Shown piece after piece: positions 33,252-42,060 of a DNA stretch of 64,000 bases (position 1 is its first letter; each line of letters opens with the position of its first letter). The position numbers and the translations under genes were made by a program. The notes below the pieces were generated by a model. That model saw only the letters and a program-made list of their open reading frames with translations. It did no database searches and was not told the origin of the DNA. The DNA is from Rhizorhabdus wittichii RW1 (lineage in GTDB: Bacteria > Pseudomonadota > Alphaproteobacteria > Sphingomonadales > Sphingomonadaceae). The DNA lies in the NCBI GenBank assembly GCA_000016765.1, contig CP000699.1, positions 1,550,001-1,614,000 of the forward strand, read 5' to 3'.

Positions 33252-34103
33252 ATGTCCGCCACCCTCTCGATCCAGACCGATCTCGTTTACGCCACCACCC
33301 CGGCGGGAGAATTGCGGGGCGATCTCTATCGCCCAGCGGGAGACGGTCGCTTTCCGCTGCTGATCGCGGTGCCCGGCGGCGCGTGGCGGGTTTGCAATCG
33401 CGCGAAATGGCGGGATTGGGGTGAATATCTCGCCGGGCGGGGCTATGCGCTGTTCGCCATCGATTACCGGACGGCCACCCCGCAGAGGACGGCCTTCCCC
33501 GAAGCGCCCTGCGATCTCCTCGCCGCCATTCGCCATGCGCGCGGCAATGCCTCGACGCTGTCGGTCGATCCCGACCGGATAGGCCTGTTCGGTGCCTCGG
33601 CCGGCGCGCATCTTGCCGCATTGGCGGCACTGGCACCCGAGCATCGAGCCTTCGAGGCATCGAAGAGCCTCAACGGCTTCGGCTCGATTGCCGCGCATGT
33701 GAAGGTCTTGGTGGGGGCCTACGGAATCTACGATCTGTTCCGCCACTGGCAGGATGACCTGGCGCTCAACCCGCCGCCGGACGGCAATGTCGTGCGAAAC
33801 CTGCTGGGTTGCGACCCCTTCGACAATCAACAGCGCTATGTCGATGCATCCCCGCTGCGCCAGATCAGCTACGCCGCGAACAAGGTCTCCGCCCTGATCG
33901 CTTGGGGCGGAGACGATGAATTCGTGAACCCGGCGCAGTCGGAGATTTTCGTTCGCGCGCTGCAACAGGCCCGATTCAACGTCCGCACCCACAAGGCCGT
34001 GGGGGCATCGCATTTCTGGGTCAACCACGCCTTGTCCGACCCGCTGGGCCACAGCGCGCGCTTCGCACCCGTGCTTGCTGAGTTTCTCGATTCCTTCCTG
34101 TGA
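33252..34103 (+). CDS. Alpha/beta-hydrolase (BD-FAE/esterase type)
   Basis: Protein of 283 residues. The nucleophile is Ser117 in GLFGASAGAHLAALAAL; the oxyanion region is VPGGAWRVCNR; the Asp is in AWGGDDEFVNPAQ and the His in GASHFWVNH. It has no signal peptide and probably cleaves an ester in the cytoplasm, three bases after the monooxygenase gene and likely in the same transcript. The closest named groups are carotenoid-ester and feruloyl-type esterases (BD-FAE), which does not fix the substrate. Confidence 0.83.
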   Translation: MSATLSIQTDLVYATTPAGELRGDLYRPAGDGRFPLLIAVPGGAWRVCNRAKWRDWGEYLAGRGYALFAIDYRTATPQRTAFPEAPCDLLAAIRHARGNASTLSVDPDRIGLFGASAGAHLAALAALAPEHRAFEASKSLNGFGSIAAHVKVLVGAYGIYDLFRHWQDDLALNPPPDGNVVRNLLGCDPFDNQQRYVDASPLRQISYAANKVSALIAWGGDDEFVNPAQSEIFVRALQQARFNVRTHKAVGASHFWVNHALSDPLGHSARFAPVLAEFLDSFL

Positions 34104-34225
34104 AAATCTGGCGTCCTGCATGATCGCCGCGCCGATCCCTCGCCGGCGTCGGATCTCGTCGGCCATCGCATCTGGTCCGATCGGCTGGTTGTACGAAGAA
34201 GAGGGAAGCAGCTCCGCCGGTTCGC

Positions 34226-35818
34226 TCACTTCATCGCGGGGACCATGCGGATGATCTGTGACGGGAGGTTCATCGCGACATAGAGGCTTCCGTCCGGCGC
34301 CTCGGCAACGTCGCGGACGTTGCCGTGCCGTTCGAAGAGCAGTTCCTGTTCGGTCACCGCATCATGCTCGATCGTCAGGCGCAGCAGCTTCTGCTGGCGA
34401 AGCGAGGTGACGAGCAGGCTGTCGCGCCAGGCGGGGAATGCCGTGCCGGAATAGAAGAGGATCGACGATACCGCGATCGACGGCGTCCAGTGAACGACCG
34501 GGGCGATGAAGCCGGCACGGTCGATCGGGCGCGACGGCGCGGTCAGTTCGATCGCCGCTTGCGAATGGCCGAGCGGATAGGCCGGGTCGAACGGACGCCC
34601 GTCATAGCCCATGCCGAAGGTCGCGAGCGGCCAGCCATAATTGCCGCCGCGCCGGATCAGGTTGAGCTCGTCGCCGCCGCGCGGGCCATGTTCGGACGAC
34701 CAGAGCCGGCCGCTGCGCGGATCGACGGCGAGGCCCTGGGGATTGCGATGGCCGAAGCTCCAGATCGTCGGATCGGCGCCCGGCACGCCGACGAACGGAT
34801 TGTCCGGCGGAACATGGCCGTCGTCGGCGACGCGATGGATCTTGCCGTTGGGGGTGGCGATGTCCTGCGCCTCCATCGCCGAATAGGCCCGGTCGCCGAC
34901 CGTGATGTAGAGCATCCCGTCGCTGCCGAAGGCGAGCCGGCCGCCGAAGCTCGGCGAGAGACGATAGCTTTCGGGCGCGGCCTGCCAGATCGTCGTCCGG
35001 TCCACCATCGCGTTGCCGGCGAGGCGGAAGCGGATCACCTTGAGCTGCGACGCGGTGGAGAAGCAATAGATCCGCCCGGCGCATTTCCGCGCCTCGCCGA
35101 ACCGGTCGGGCATCTCGTCGGTATAGGCGAGGTAGAGATAGCCGTTGCGCCGATAGTCGGGATGCCGCGCCAGGCCCAATATCCCGCCCTGCCCGAAGTC
35201 ATGGACGATGGCGGGGACGTTGGCGATCGGCGGGCCGACCTCGCCGCCAGTGGTGACGATGCGCAGCCGGCCCGGCCGTTCGCTGACGAGCATCCGGTCC
35301 GGCGACAGGAACAGGATCGACCAGGGCGTGTCGAGCCGCCCTTCGCCGACCACCGTCTCGAAGCGGAAGGCGGCGTGCGCGCTCGTCTGCGGACCGGTCG
35401 GGAAAGGCAGCGATTCGACCGTCCGCGCCTTGATATAGTCGGTCCCCTTCTCGCGGATCAGCGCCAGCAGGCCGAGCCGCTCATTCTCGGCCAGCGAAGC
35501 GGCGAAAGCGGGCATCCCCTTGTCGGGCACGCCCTCCGCGATCGTCTTCAGGATCGCGGCATCGTCCCCGCCGTGGATCCATGTCGCATCGATCAGCGAG
35601 GGGCCGATCCCGCCGGTCATGTCGGCGCCGTGGCAGCCCGCGCAGCTCTTCTCGAAGATCTGGCTGGTCAGCGGCACCGGCGATCGCGCGTCGAGGCCGT
35701 AGACCGCCGCCTGCTCGTCGACCGCCTGCGCGGACAGCAGCGCCGGAACCGCCGCCGCCCCGATCAGCAGCGCGAGGAGGCCCCAGGAACGGGCGGGCCG
35801 GGAGGAAGGACGGGTCAT
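34226..35818 (-). CDS. PQQ-dependent sugar dehydrogenase with N-terminal cytochrome c
   Basis: Protein of 530 residues. A signal peptide (to about residue 30) is followed by a cytochrome c domain with heme site C59-A-G-C62-H63 and then an aldose-sugar-dehydrogenase beta-propeller (GSDGMLYITVGDRAYSAMEA, WSFGHRNPQGLAVD, EHGPRGGDELNLI). This soluble glucose dehydrogenase fold binds PQQ and calcium; the attached heme would pass electrons on in the periplasm. Its start overlaps the end of the next PQQ gene (ATGA). It may oxidise an aldose, or the alcohol of cluster B. Confidence 0.85.
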   Translation of the reverse strand: MTRPSSRPARSWGLLALLIGAAAVPALLSAQAVDEQAAVYGLDARSPVPLTSQIFEKSCAGCHGADMTGGIGPSLIDATWIHGGDDAAILKTIAEGVPDKGMPAFAASLAENERLGLLALIREKGTDYIKARTVESLPFPTGPQTSAHAAFRFETVVGEGRLDTPWSILFLSPDRMLVSERPGRLRIVTTGGEVGPPIANVPAIVHDFGQGGILGLARHPDYRRNGYLYLAYTDEMPDRFGEARKCAGRIYCFSTASQLKVIRFRLAGNAMVDRTTIWQAAPESYRLSPSFGGRLAFGSDGMLYITVGDRAYSAMEAQDIATPNGKIHRVADDGHVPPDNPFVGVPGADPTIWSFGHRNPQGLAVDPRSGRLWSSEHGPRGGDELNLIRRGGNYGWPLATFGMGYDGRPFDPAYPLGHSQAAIELTAPSRPIDRAGFIAPVVHWTPSIAVSSILFYSGTAFPAWRDSLLVTSLRQQKLLRLTIEHDAVTEQELLFERHGNVRDVAEAPDGSLYVAMNLPSQIIRMVPAMK

Positions 35819-37941
35819 CGGGGCGATCTCCGGTCGGATTTGAGCCTGAACGCCCACAGCCGCACCCCGCCCGCGGGCGCGTCGATCTCCGGGGTGAGCG
35901 CGCGGGCGGTGACGTCGTTCGGGCTACCGCCGCCGGTGGTGACGGCGAGATACTGGACGCCCCCGGCCATGAAGCTGATCGGGCTCGCGCTCGGCACCTG
36001 GTCGAGCTTCAGCGCCCAGAGCGTGTCGCCCGAGCGGCCGTCGACCACCCGGAAAATACGATCGCGCGCACCATAGGCGACAATGCCGCCCGCCGTCGCC
36101 AGCACCGAGCCCGCCGACGGCGCGCGCTGGCGGCGGACCCATTTCACCTTCATGCCGTCGGGGTCGATCGCGGCGAGGCCGCCCAGATTGCCGTCGTCGG
36201 CGCGGGGCGGCGTCATCCCGAACGCGATGTCGAAGCCTTCGCCCTTCCGCCAGGAATAGTGCATGCACGACAGGGTGAAGGGCACGTAGATCAGCCTGCG
36301 GCCGGGATCATAGGCGGTCGACGGCCAGTTCCTGACCCCGGTGGCGAAGGGGCAGATGAACCTGGACCGGTCCGGATCGGGATCGAGCGCCGGATCGGTG
36401 ATCTTCCGGCCGGTGCGGGGATCGATCGCCTTGACCAGATTCTGGAAACCCATGTCGACCGATCCGACATAGGCGCCGGTCTTCGCGTCGAGCAGGTCGA
36501 GGATTCCGATCTTGCCGATCGTCGCCACCACGCGCCGCTCGCCGGTCCGGGTGCGCAGCGGGATGACCTGCCGCTCGAACGCCCAGTCGAAGTCCCACAC
36601 CTCGCGCGGCATGTGCTGGTAGAACCAGACGAGCCGGCCCGTGTCGGGATCGAAGGCGAGCGTCGAATTGGTGTAGAGCGCGTCGTTGGTCGTGCCCGCG
36701 CGGGCCGGTTTCCGCATCAGCGGGGCGATATGATAGGTCTGGCCGGTCCCGATCAGGATCAGGTCGTCCTCCGCATCATAGGTGGCGGTGGCCCAGATCG
36801 ACGCGCCGAACCGCTCGGCGCGCGGGGCACCGTTCCAACTGTCGGGCTCGCCGGTCGCTATCGTGTCGAAGCGCCACAGCTCCTTGCCGGTCTCCGCATC
36901 GAGCGCGACGACGAAGCAGCCCTTCGGCTCGCCGACGCCCGCGCAGCCGGCCATGCCCTGGATGATCTTGCCGCGCACCGCCAGCGGCCCCGCGCTGATC
37001 ATCAGCGTGCCGCTGCTGCTGGCGATCAGATGGTCCCACAGCAGCTTGCCCGATCGCATGTCGAGCGCGAGCATGTGGTTGTCGGAGGTCGGCACGTAGA
37101 GCCTGTCGCCATAGATCGCCATGCTGCGCGGCTGGCTGATCGGCAGGCCGGGCGGCGACGGGCGGCTGAAGGTCCACAACGGATCGCCGCTGGCGGCGTC
37201 GATCGCGAGGACGGTGCCGGAGCTGTTGACGAACATCACCCCGTCATGGACCAGCGGGGTGATGCCGTTGGTGCCGTTCGGCAACGCCAGGCTCCAGGCG
37301 ACCTCGAGCTGGGATGCGTTGGCGGCGGTGATCTGCGTCAACAGGCTTGCGCCGGCGCCGTCATAGCTGCGGCGCCAGTGCAGCCAGTCGCCGGGCGCGG
37401 GCGCGCGGAGATCGGCGTCGGACACCGTCCGCAGCGCGGCCAGCGTCTCGCGGCGCTGCCGGACCACCTGCTCATAATAGCGATCGTAATTCGGCTCGGG
37501 CTGGTCGAGGTTGCGAACCTCGGTCGCACTGGCATCGGCGGCCTTCGCGGCGCCGGCCTTCGCACCGCCCGCCGGATCGAGGTCATTGGCGCGGGCGATC
37601 GCCGCGACGATCCCGGCATAGGCGTCCGGCGGCAGCGAGCCGGGATCGCTGGGCGGCATGGTCTCGCTTATGTGGACGGCGAGCCGGTCCATCCGCGGCG
37701 CCCATTTCGCGACGAAGGACGCGCCCTTCAGCGCCGGGCCGAAACCGCCCTGGAAGTCCTGGCCATGGCAGGCGGCGCAATGGACCGCATAGGCCGATCG
37801 CGGCCCGGGCGCGTCGGACGCCCGCGCCCGGCCGGCCGGCGCGACGGCCATGATCGCCCCGGCGGCGATCACGCACAGGGCGGGAAGGACCGCCGGCGCA
37901 GCCCGCCGCGCGGCCGGGATGGAGCCGTGACGCACGCTCAT
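35815..37941 (-). CDS. Quinohemoprotein (PQQ) alcohol dehydrogenase with N-terminal cytochrome c
   Basis: Protein of 708 residues: signal peptide (to about residue 42), cytochrome c with C55-A-A-C58-H59 (CAACHGQDFQGGFGPALKG), then a PQQ propeller of eight-bladed type (WSLALPNGTNGITPLVHDGV, TYDAEDDLILIGTG, YQHMPREVWDFDW, GGLAAIDPDG). In most quinohemoprotein alcohol dehydrogenases the heme domain is C-terminal; a heme-first order is reported for polyvinyl-alcohol dehydrogenase. The substrate is therefore probably a secondary or polymeric alcohol, by inference. It overlaps its neighbours by four bases on both sides. Confidence 0.87.
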   Translation of the reverse strand: MSVRHGSIPAARRAAPAVLPALCVIAAGAIMAVAPAGRARASDAPGPRSAYAVHCAACHGQDFQGGFGPALKGASFVAKWAPRMDRLAVHISETMPPSDPGSLPPDAYAGIVAAIARANDLDPAGGAKAGAAKAADASATEVRNLDQPEPNYDRYYEQVVRQRRETLAALRTVSDADLRAPAPGDWLHWRRSYDGAGASLLTQITAANASQLEVAWSLALPNGTNGITPLVHDGVMFVNSSGTVLAIDAASGDPLWTFSRPSPPGLPISQPRSMAIYGDRLYVPTSDNHMLALDMRSGKLLWDHLIASSSGTLMISAGPLAVRGKIIQGMAGCAGVGEPKGCFVVALDAETGKELWRFDTIATGEPDSWNGAPRAERFGASIWATATYDAEDDLILIGTGQTYHIAPLMRKPARAGTTNDALYTNSTLAFDPDTGRLVWFYQHMPREVWDFDWAFERQVIPLRTRTGERRVVATIGKIGILDLLDAKTGAYVGSVDMGFQNLVKAIDPRTGRKITDPALDPDPDRSRFICPFATGVRNWPSTAYDPGRRLIYVPFTLSCMHYSWRKGEGFDIAFGMTPPRADDGNLGGLAAIDPDGMKVKWVRRQRAPSAGSVLATAGGIVAYGARDRIFRVVDGRSGDTLWALKLDQVPSASPISFMAGGVQYLAVTTGGGSPNDVTARALTPEIDAPAGGVRLWAFRLKSDRRSPR

Positions 37942-38990
37942 CGCGTCGGATCGAAGACCACCTTGCCGATGCCGCCTTCGCGCGCATCGAACCGGGCATA
38001 GCCCTCGGCGCCTTCGGACAATCCCATGCGATGCGTCACCAGCGCCTCGAGCGCGCCGGTGTCGATCCGGCCCGCCTCGATCGCGCCGAACAGCGCGGGC
38101 AATTCGGCCTGGACCGAACAGACGCCGATATGGAAATCGAGATTCTTGAGCATGCTGCCGATGATCGGAAAATCGATCTGCGGGCTTTCGCTCAGCCCGA
38201 CGACGGACACCCGCCCGCCCTTGCGGACCATGCCGATCGCAAGGCCGATCGTGACGGCGCTTCCGTTCGCATCCAGCACGACATCCGGGCCGTCGCCGCC
38301 GGTCAGCTCGATCGCCGCCTGCACCACGTCCGCCGCCTCGATCGGCTCCGCGCCCAGCAGGGCCGCCGCCGCCCGCCGGCTCCGCAACAGGTCGATGCCC
38401 AGGACGCGCTCGGCGCCCATCGCCTTCGCCGCCATCACCGCCTGCTGGCCGACCGGCCCCAGGCCGATCACCGCGACGACGTCGCCGGGCCGGACCCGCG
38501 CGCGGCGGGCGCAGAACCAGGCGGTCGCCAGATTGTCGGTCAGCATGATCCCGACCTCGTCCGACAGGCCCGGCGGCAGCCGCCACAGGTTGCGGTCGGC
38601 ATTGGGCACCGCCACGGCCTCGGCCTGGCTGCCGCCGATGCCCGGGAAACCCTGCCCGTAGATCATCGGGGCGCTCTGCGTCCGGCACAGATAGACGTCG
38701 CCCGCCCGGCAAGGATCGCACCGTCCGCACCCCAATATGGCGGGGAGCAGGACACGGTCGCCGACCCGGAAGTCGCGCACCTCCGATCCGACCTCGACCA
38801 CCTCGCCGACCGCCTCGTGGCCGATGCAGTAGGAACCATGCGCGGGCGCGCCATGATAGAGGTGCAGGTCGCTGCCGCACAGGCCGCACATCGTCGTCCT
38901 GACGAGCGCGCCCTGCCGGTCGGGCAGGATCGGATCGGGAACCGATTCATAGCCGATCCGCCCCGGCCCCAGATGGATGAGCGCCTTCAT
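37938..38990 (-). CDS. Zinc-dependent alcohol dehydrogenase (MDR)
   Basis: Protein of 350 residues. The catalytic-zinc ligands are in TTMCGLCGSDLHLYHG and GHEAVGEVVEVG; the structural zinc loop is CGRCDPCRAGDVYLC. The NAD site is VAVIGLGPVGQQAVMAAKAM. It oxidises alcohols or reduces ketones in the cytoplasm, unlike the periplasmic PQQ enzymes downstream. A strong GGAGGA site lies before the ATG at 38990; its stop overlaps the next gene. Confidence 0.92.
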   Translation of the reverse strand: MKALIHLGPGRIGYESVPDPILPDRQGALVRTTMCGLCGSDLHLYHGAPAHGSYCIGHEAVGEVVEVGSEVRDFRVGDRVLLPAILGCGRCDPCRAGDVYLCRTQSAPMIYGQGFPGIGGSQAEAVAVPNADRNLWRLPPGLSDEVGIMLTDNLATAWFCARRARVRPGDVVAVIGLGPVGQQAVMAAKAMGAERVLGIDLLRSRRAAAALLGAEPIEAADVVQAAIELTGGDGPDVVLDANGSAVTIGLAIGMVRKGGRVSVVGLSESPQIDFPIIGSMLKNLDFHIGVCSVQAELPALFGAIEAGRIDTGALEALVTHRMGLSEGAEGYARFDAREGGIGKVVFDPTR

Positions 38991-39045
38991 GAAATCCTCC
39001 AACCGGGCCGCGCGCCCGCGACCGTTCCGTTCCCTGCCCCCCGTT

Positions 39046-41637
39046 TCACCGAATGCGAACCCGCAGCATCACGCCATAGGTCGCCGGGGCGCCCGCCGTC
39101 TGGAAGTTGGTATCGAGCCCGATATTCCTCGCGACGACATAATATTTGTTGAAGACGTTCCGGCCGAAAGCGGTCAGCTTCCAGCTGTCGTCCTCGGCGC
39201 CCAGGCCCAGCCGGACGTCGACCGTCTCATAGCCGGGGATCCTGAAATCGCCGGCCAGCAGGATGCGGTTCTCGAAGGTCGCGTTCGATCCGCCCTGATA
39301 GCGGATGCCGGCGCCGACGAACGGCTTCAGGCCGCCCGCCGTCCATTCATACTGGACGTCGGCATTGGCGCTGAACTTCGGCGTGAACGGCAGCGCCGAT
39401 CCCTTGAAGTCGCCGGTATAGCCCTGGTTGTTGTAGACCGGCAGGCCGTCCGCCGTGGTCCGGAAGGTGCCGGACACCCTGGACTTCAGATAGGTCGCGC
39501 TGCCGTTGAGGGTCAGGCCGTCGACCGGCTCGGCGAACAGCTCGCCCTCCAGGCCCCAGACATAGGATTTGGGAACGTTGACCAGCTTTTCGAGCAGGCC
39601 GAAGATCGGCACCAGCAGCCGGGCGCGGACCTGCTTGTTGGTATAGTCGTAATAGAAGGCCGCGCCGTTGACGCGCAGGCGCCCGTTCAGCAGCGGCGCC
39701 TTGAAGCCGGCTTCATAGGCGATCACCTTTTCCTGGACGGCGGGGTCATATTCGTCGGTCACGGTCGCGCCGATCGCCGAGAACAGGCCGGCCTTGTAGC
39801 CCTGCTTGATCGTCGCATAGATCAGCGTGCCCTGGTCGAACTTGTAGTTGGCGCCGAGGTGGAACGACCAGTTGTCCTGGTTCAGCTTCAGGTTGAGGCG
39901 CGAAATCTGCGGGGCGTTCAGGGTCGTGCCGTTCTGGCCGTCGCCGAGCGGGAGGCAGTCGCCCTGCCGGACCTGCGTCGTGAAGGGCGGCAACCCGCGC
40001 AGCACGTCGGACAACAGGCCGAAGGTCGTGGTGAAATTGGGCGTGGTGACGAAGGACGGCTCGAAATAGCAATAGGACCCGGTCAGCTTGTTCTTCGTAT
40101 AGCGAAGGCCGGCCTGCACGGTCAGGTTGCCGGCCACCTCATATTCGACATTGCCGAAGGCGGCATAGGTCTTCTGCGAGGTGCGGATGTCGCCCTGAGT
40201 ATATTCGATCGGCAGGCCGACCGGCGCATTGAGCGTGCCATGGGCGAAATCGTAGAGGAAACCCTGCGACGCCCGGATATTGTCGTAGGTGGCGCCGGCG
40301 ATCCAGTGGAGGGCGTCGGTCTTGCCGGCCAGCCTCAGCTCCTGGTTGAAGCTGCGGACATTGCCGGTCAGGATCGAATCAATGCCGCGCGCGGCGGTCG
40401 CATCGAGATCGGCCACATAGTTCATCTTCTGCTTGGCGAGCGCCGAGAGCGAGGTGAGCGCGATATCGTCGGTCAGGTCATAGTCCGCCCGGACGATCCC
40501 CTGATAATAGTCGTTATGGTTGCGCCGCAGGAAGCCCGGCGTCCATTCCGCCTGGCGCGCATTGGTGGCGAGCGGCGTGCCCAGCAGCTCGCGCGAGCCC
40601 TCCGCCAGATCGGGGATCGACGGGATGGGAGCAACGCCGTTCATCCGCGCGACGATCAGCGCCTGGCGGCCCAGGAAGCTCGCGTCATAGTTCGGCGAGC
40701 CCGGGGTGGTGATCCCGGCATAGCGCGCCTCGTCGACATAGCCATAGGGGTTGGCCGTCGCCGGGTCGGCATTGGCCGCCGCCAGCGCGGAGGCGCTGTA
40801 GATGTTGAAATTGGTGCCGGCATATTGCGACGCGATCGGATCGGAACGATCGCGGACGCCGGTCAGGCTCGCCTGCACCCGCAGCCGGTCGACCGGCTTC
40901 CAGTCGATCGAGAGGCGGCCCTGGAGCCTGCGGGTGGCGCCATTCTCGTCGTCGGGCCGGGAGATGCTGCGTTGCCAGGCGCCGCCCTGGACCGCGCCGA
41001 CCGCCAGCCTGGCCTTGAAGCTGTCGGTCAGCGGGCCGCTGACGAAGCCGCTCGCGCTCATCTTGCCGAAGCGTTCATAGCCCAGATCGCCGCCGGCTTC
41101 GAAATGGTCGGTCGGCTTGGCGACGATATAGTTGATCGCGCCGCCGGTCGCGCTCTGCCCGAACAAGGTGCCCTGCGGTCCCTTCAGCACCTCGACCCGC
41201 TCGAGGTCGAGATCGAGCGCGCCCGACATGATCGGGACGTTGCGGGGCACCTCGTCGGTGTAGATGGCGACCGCAGGGGCGCCGCCGAAGGCGGATTCGA
41301 ACAGGCCGATCCCGCGCAGCGTATAGACCGGGGTCGCGTAGATGCCCTCGGTATAGGTGAAGCCCGGCACGATCTTGACGAGATCGGCGGGCCCCTGGAC
41401 GCCGCGGTCGCTGAGCGTCGCCGCGCTCGCCGCCTGGATGGTCATGCCGACATTGGCCAGCGACTGCTCGCGCTTCTGGGCGGTGACGACGATGTCGCCC
41501 AGTTCGGGCCTGTCGGCATGGGCGTCGTCGGAGGTCGGCTGCACGGCCTCGGCCCTGGGCTCGGCCTGGGCCAAGGCGGCGGCCGAAAAGGACAGCGTGA
41601 CGAGAGACACTGTACAGAATAATACCGATGTCCGCAT
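39046..41637 (-). CDS. TonB-dependent outer-membrane receptor (cluster B)
   Basis: Protein of 863 residues with signal peptide (AALAQAEP), TonB box GDIVVTAQKREQSLA (about residues 51-65), a plug with LERVEVLKGPQGTLFGQSAT and GGAINYIVAKP, and a long barrel. It has no STN domain. The last residues are MLRVRIR, without the usual C-terminal Phe or Trp used by the BAM complex. It starts the operon with alcohol and PQQ dehydrogenases, and its long plug and barrel loops fit a bulky hydrophobic substrate. GGGAGGA precedes the ATG. Confidence 0.92.
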   Translation of the reverse strand: MRTSVLFCTVSLVTLSFSAAALAQAEPRAEAVQPTSDDAHADRPELGDIVVTAQKREQSLANVGMTIQAASAATLSDRGVQGPADLVKIVPGFTYTEGIYATPVYTLRGIGLFESAFGGAPAVAIYTDEVPRNVPIMSGALDLDLERVEVLKGPQGTLFGQSATGGAINYIVAKPTDHFEAGGDLGYERFGKMSASGFVSGPLTDSFKARLAVGAVQGGAWQRSISRPDDENGATRRLQGRLSIDWKPVDRLRVQASLTGVRDRSDPIASQYAGTNFNIYSASALAAANADPATANPYGYVDEARYAGITTPGSPNYDASFLGRQALIVARMNGVAPIPSIPDLAEGSRELLGTPLATNARQAEWTPGFLRRNHNDYYQGIVRADYDLTDDIALTSLSALAKQKMNYVADLDATAARGIDSILTGNVRSFNQELRLAGKTDALHWIAGATYDNIRASQGFLYDFAHGTLNAPVGLPIEYTQGDIRTSQKTYAAFGNVEYEVAGNLTVQAGLRYTKNKLTGSYCYFEPSFVTTPNFTTTFGLLSDVLRGLPPFTTQVRQGDCLPLGDGQNGTTLNAPQISRLNLKLNQDNWSFHLGANYKFDQGTLIYATIKQGYKAGLFSAIGATVTDEYDPAVQEKVIAYEAGFKAPLLNGRLRVNGAAFYYDYTNKQVRARLLVPIFGLLEKLVNVPKSYVWGLEGELFAEPVDGLTLNGSATYLKSRVSGTFRTTADGLPVYNNQGYTGDFKGSALPFTPKFSANADVQYEWTAGGLKPFVGAGIRYQGGSNATFENRILLAGDFRIPGYETVDVRLGLGAEDDSWKLTAFGRNVFNKYYVVARNIGLDTNFQTAGAPATYGVMLRVRIR

Positions 41638-41808
41638 AAATCCTCCCATTGATATTACGTCTTGCGCCCATTTCCCGAAGTCGTCGATCGGTCGCCGGAC
41701 AGTCGAGCAAATGGCCGATCATATGGATTGCCTTGGCCGGCCGCATGCGGCGGTCGTGCAATATCGTCTATTCTTGCGACATCCTCCCTCAAAGGGCGCC
41801 GGCCGTCT

Positions 41809-41826
41809 GTCCCCGACATCGGGGAC
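41809..41826. promoter_or_regulatory. Candidate operator O1 (cluster B)
   Basis: Perfect 8-bp arms GTCCCCGA and TCGGGGAC around CA. The reverse form agrees at 16 of 18 positions with O3 at 45066-45083 in the other divergent region of cluster B, so a shared regulator, most simply the LuxR protein at 44150, may bind both. Confidence 0.55.
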
Positions 41827-41858
41827 GGTGCCGCCGGCATCGGTCATGCCGCCGGGAA

Positions 41859-41876
41859 GTCCCCGATAGAGGGGGC
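41859..41876. promoter_or_regulatory. Candidate operator O2, weaker copy
   Basis: GTCCCCGATAGAGGGGGC keeps the left arm of O1 and most of the right arm (14 of 18 positions). Its centre is 50 bases from that of O1, close to five helical turns, which would place two bound dimers on the same face of the DNA. Confidence 0.4.
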
Positions 41877-42060
41877 ATATTCCAGTCCCGGCGTGACTAG
41901 GCTGAGGGTCGAGGTTTCCGATTCAGCGGCGGTTCGAACCAATACCGGCGCCGGCACCCTACGACCTTCCGTCATGAAAGGGACGACGCCATGCATGGAA
42001 CGCAAGACATATGCCGGTGACGTCATCCGTCCTGTCGGAATCCTCAAGGAGGATGTTCTG

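Larger units (their letters stand above)
41638..42060. other. 423-base divergent promoter region of cluster B
   Basis: No supported gene. It separates the TonB receptor operon (minus) from the LLM oxidoreductase operon (plus). It contains the 12-base palindrome GCCGCATGCGGC (41740-41751), dyads O1 and O2, and a third dyad CGGCAT-N5-ATGCCG (41835-41851) between them. An AAGGAGG ribosome site for the LLM gene ends the region. Confidence 0.65.

Noticed and set aside
34104-34225. Small gene in the gap before the PQQ sugar dehydrogenase
   Set aside because: Only convergent ends are present; no start with a ribosome site and no domain-like frame.
38977-41622. 881-codon open frame antisense to the TonB receptor
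   Set aside because: GC-rich third-position bias opens the opposite strand; the receptor plug, TonB box and signal peptide are on the minus strand.
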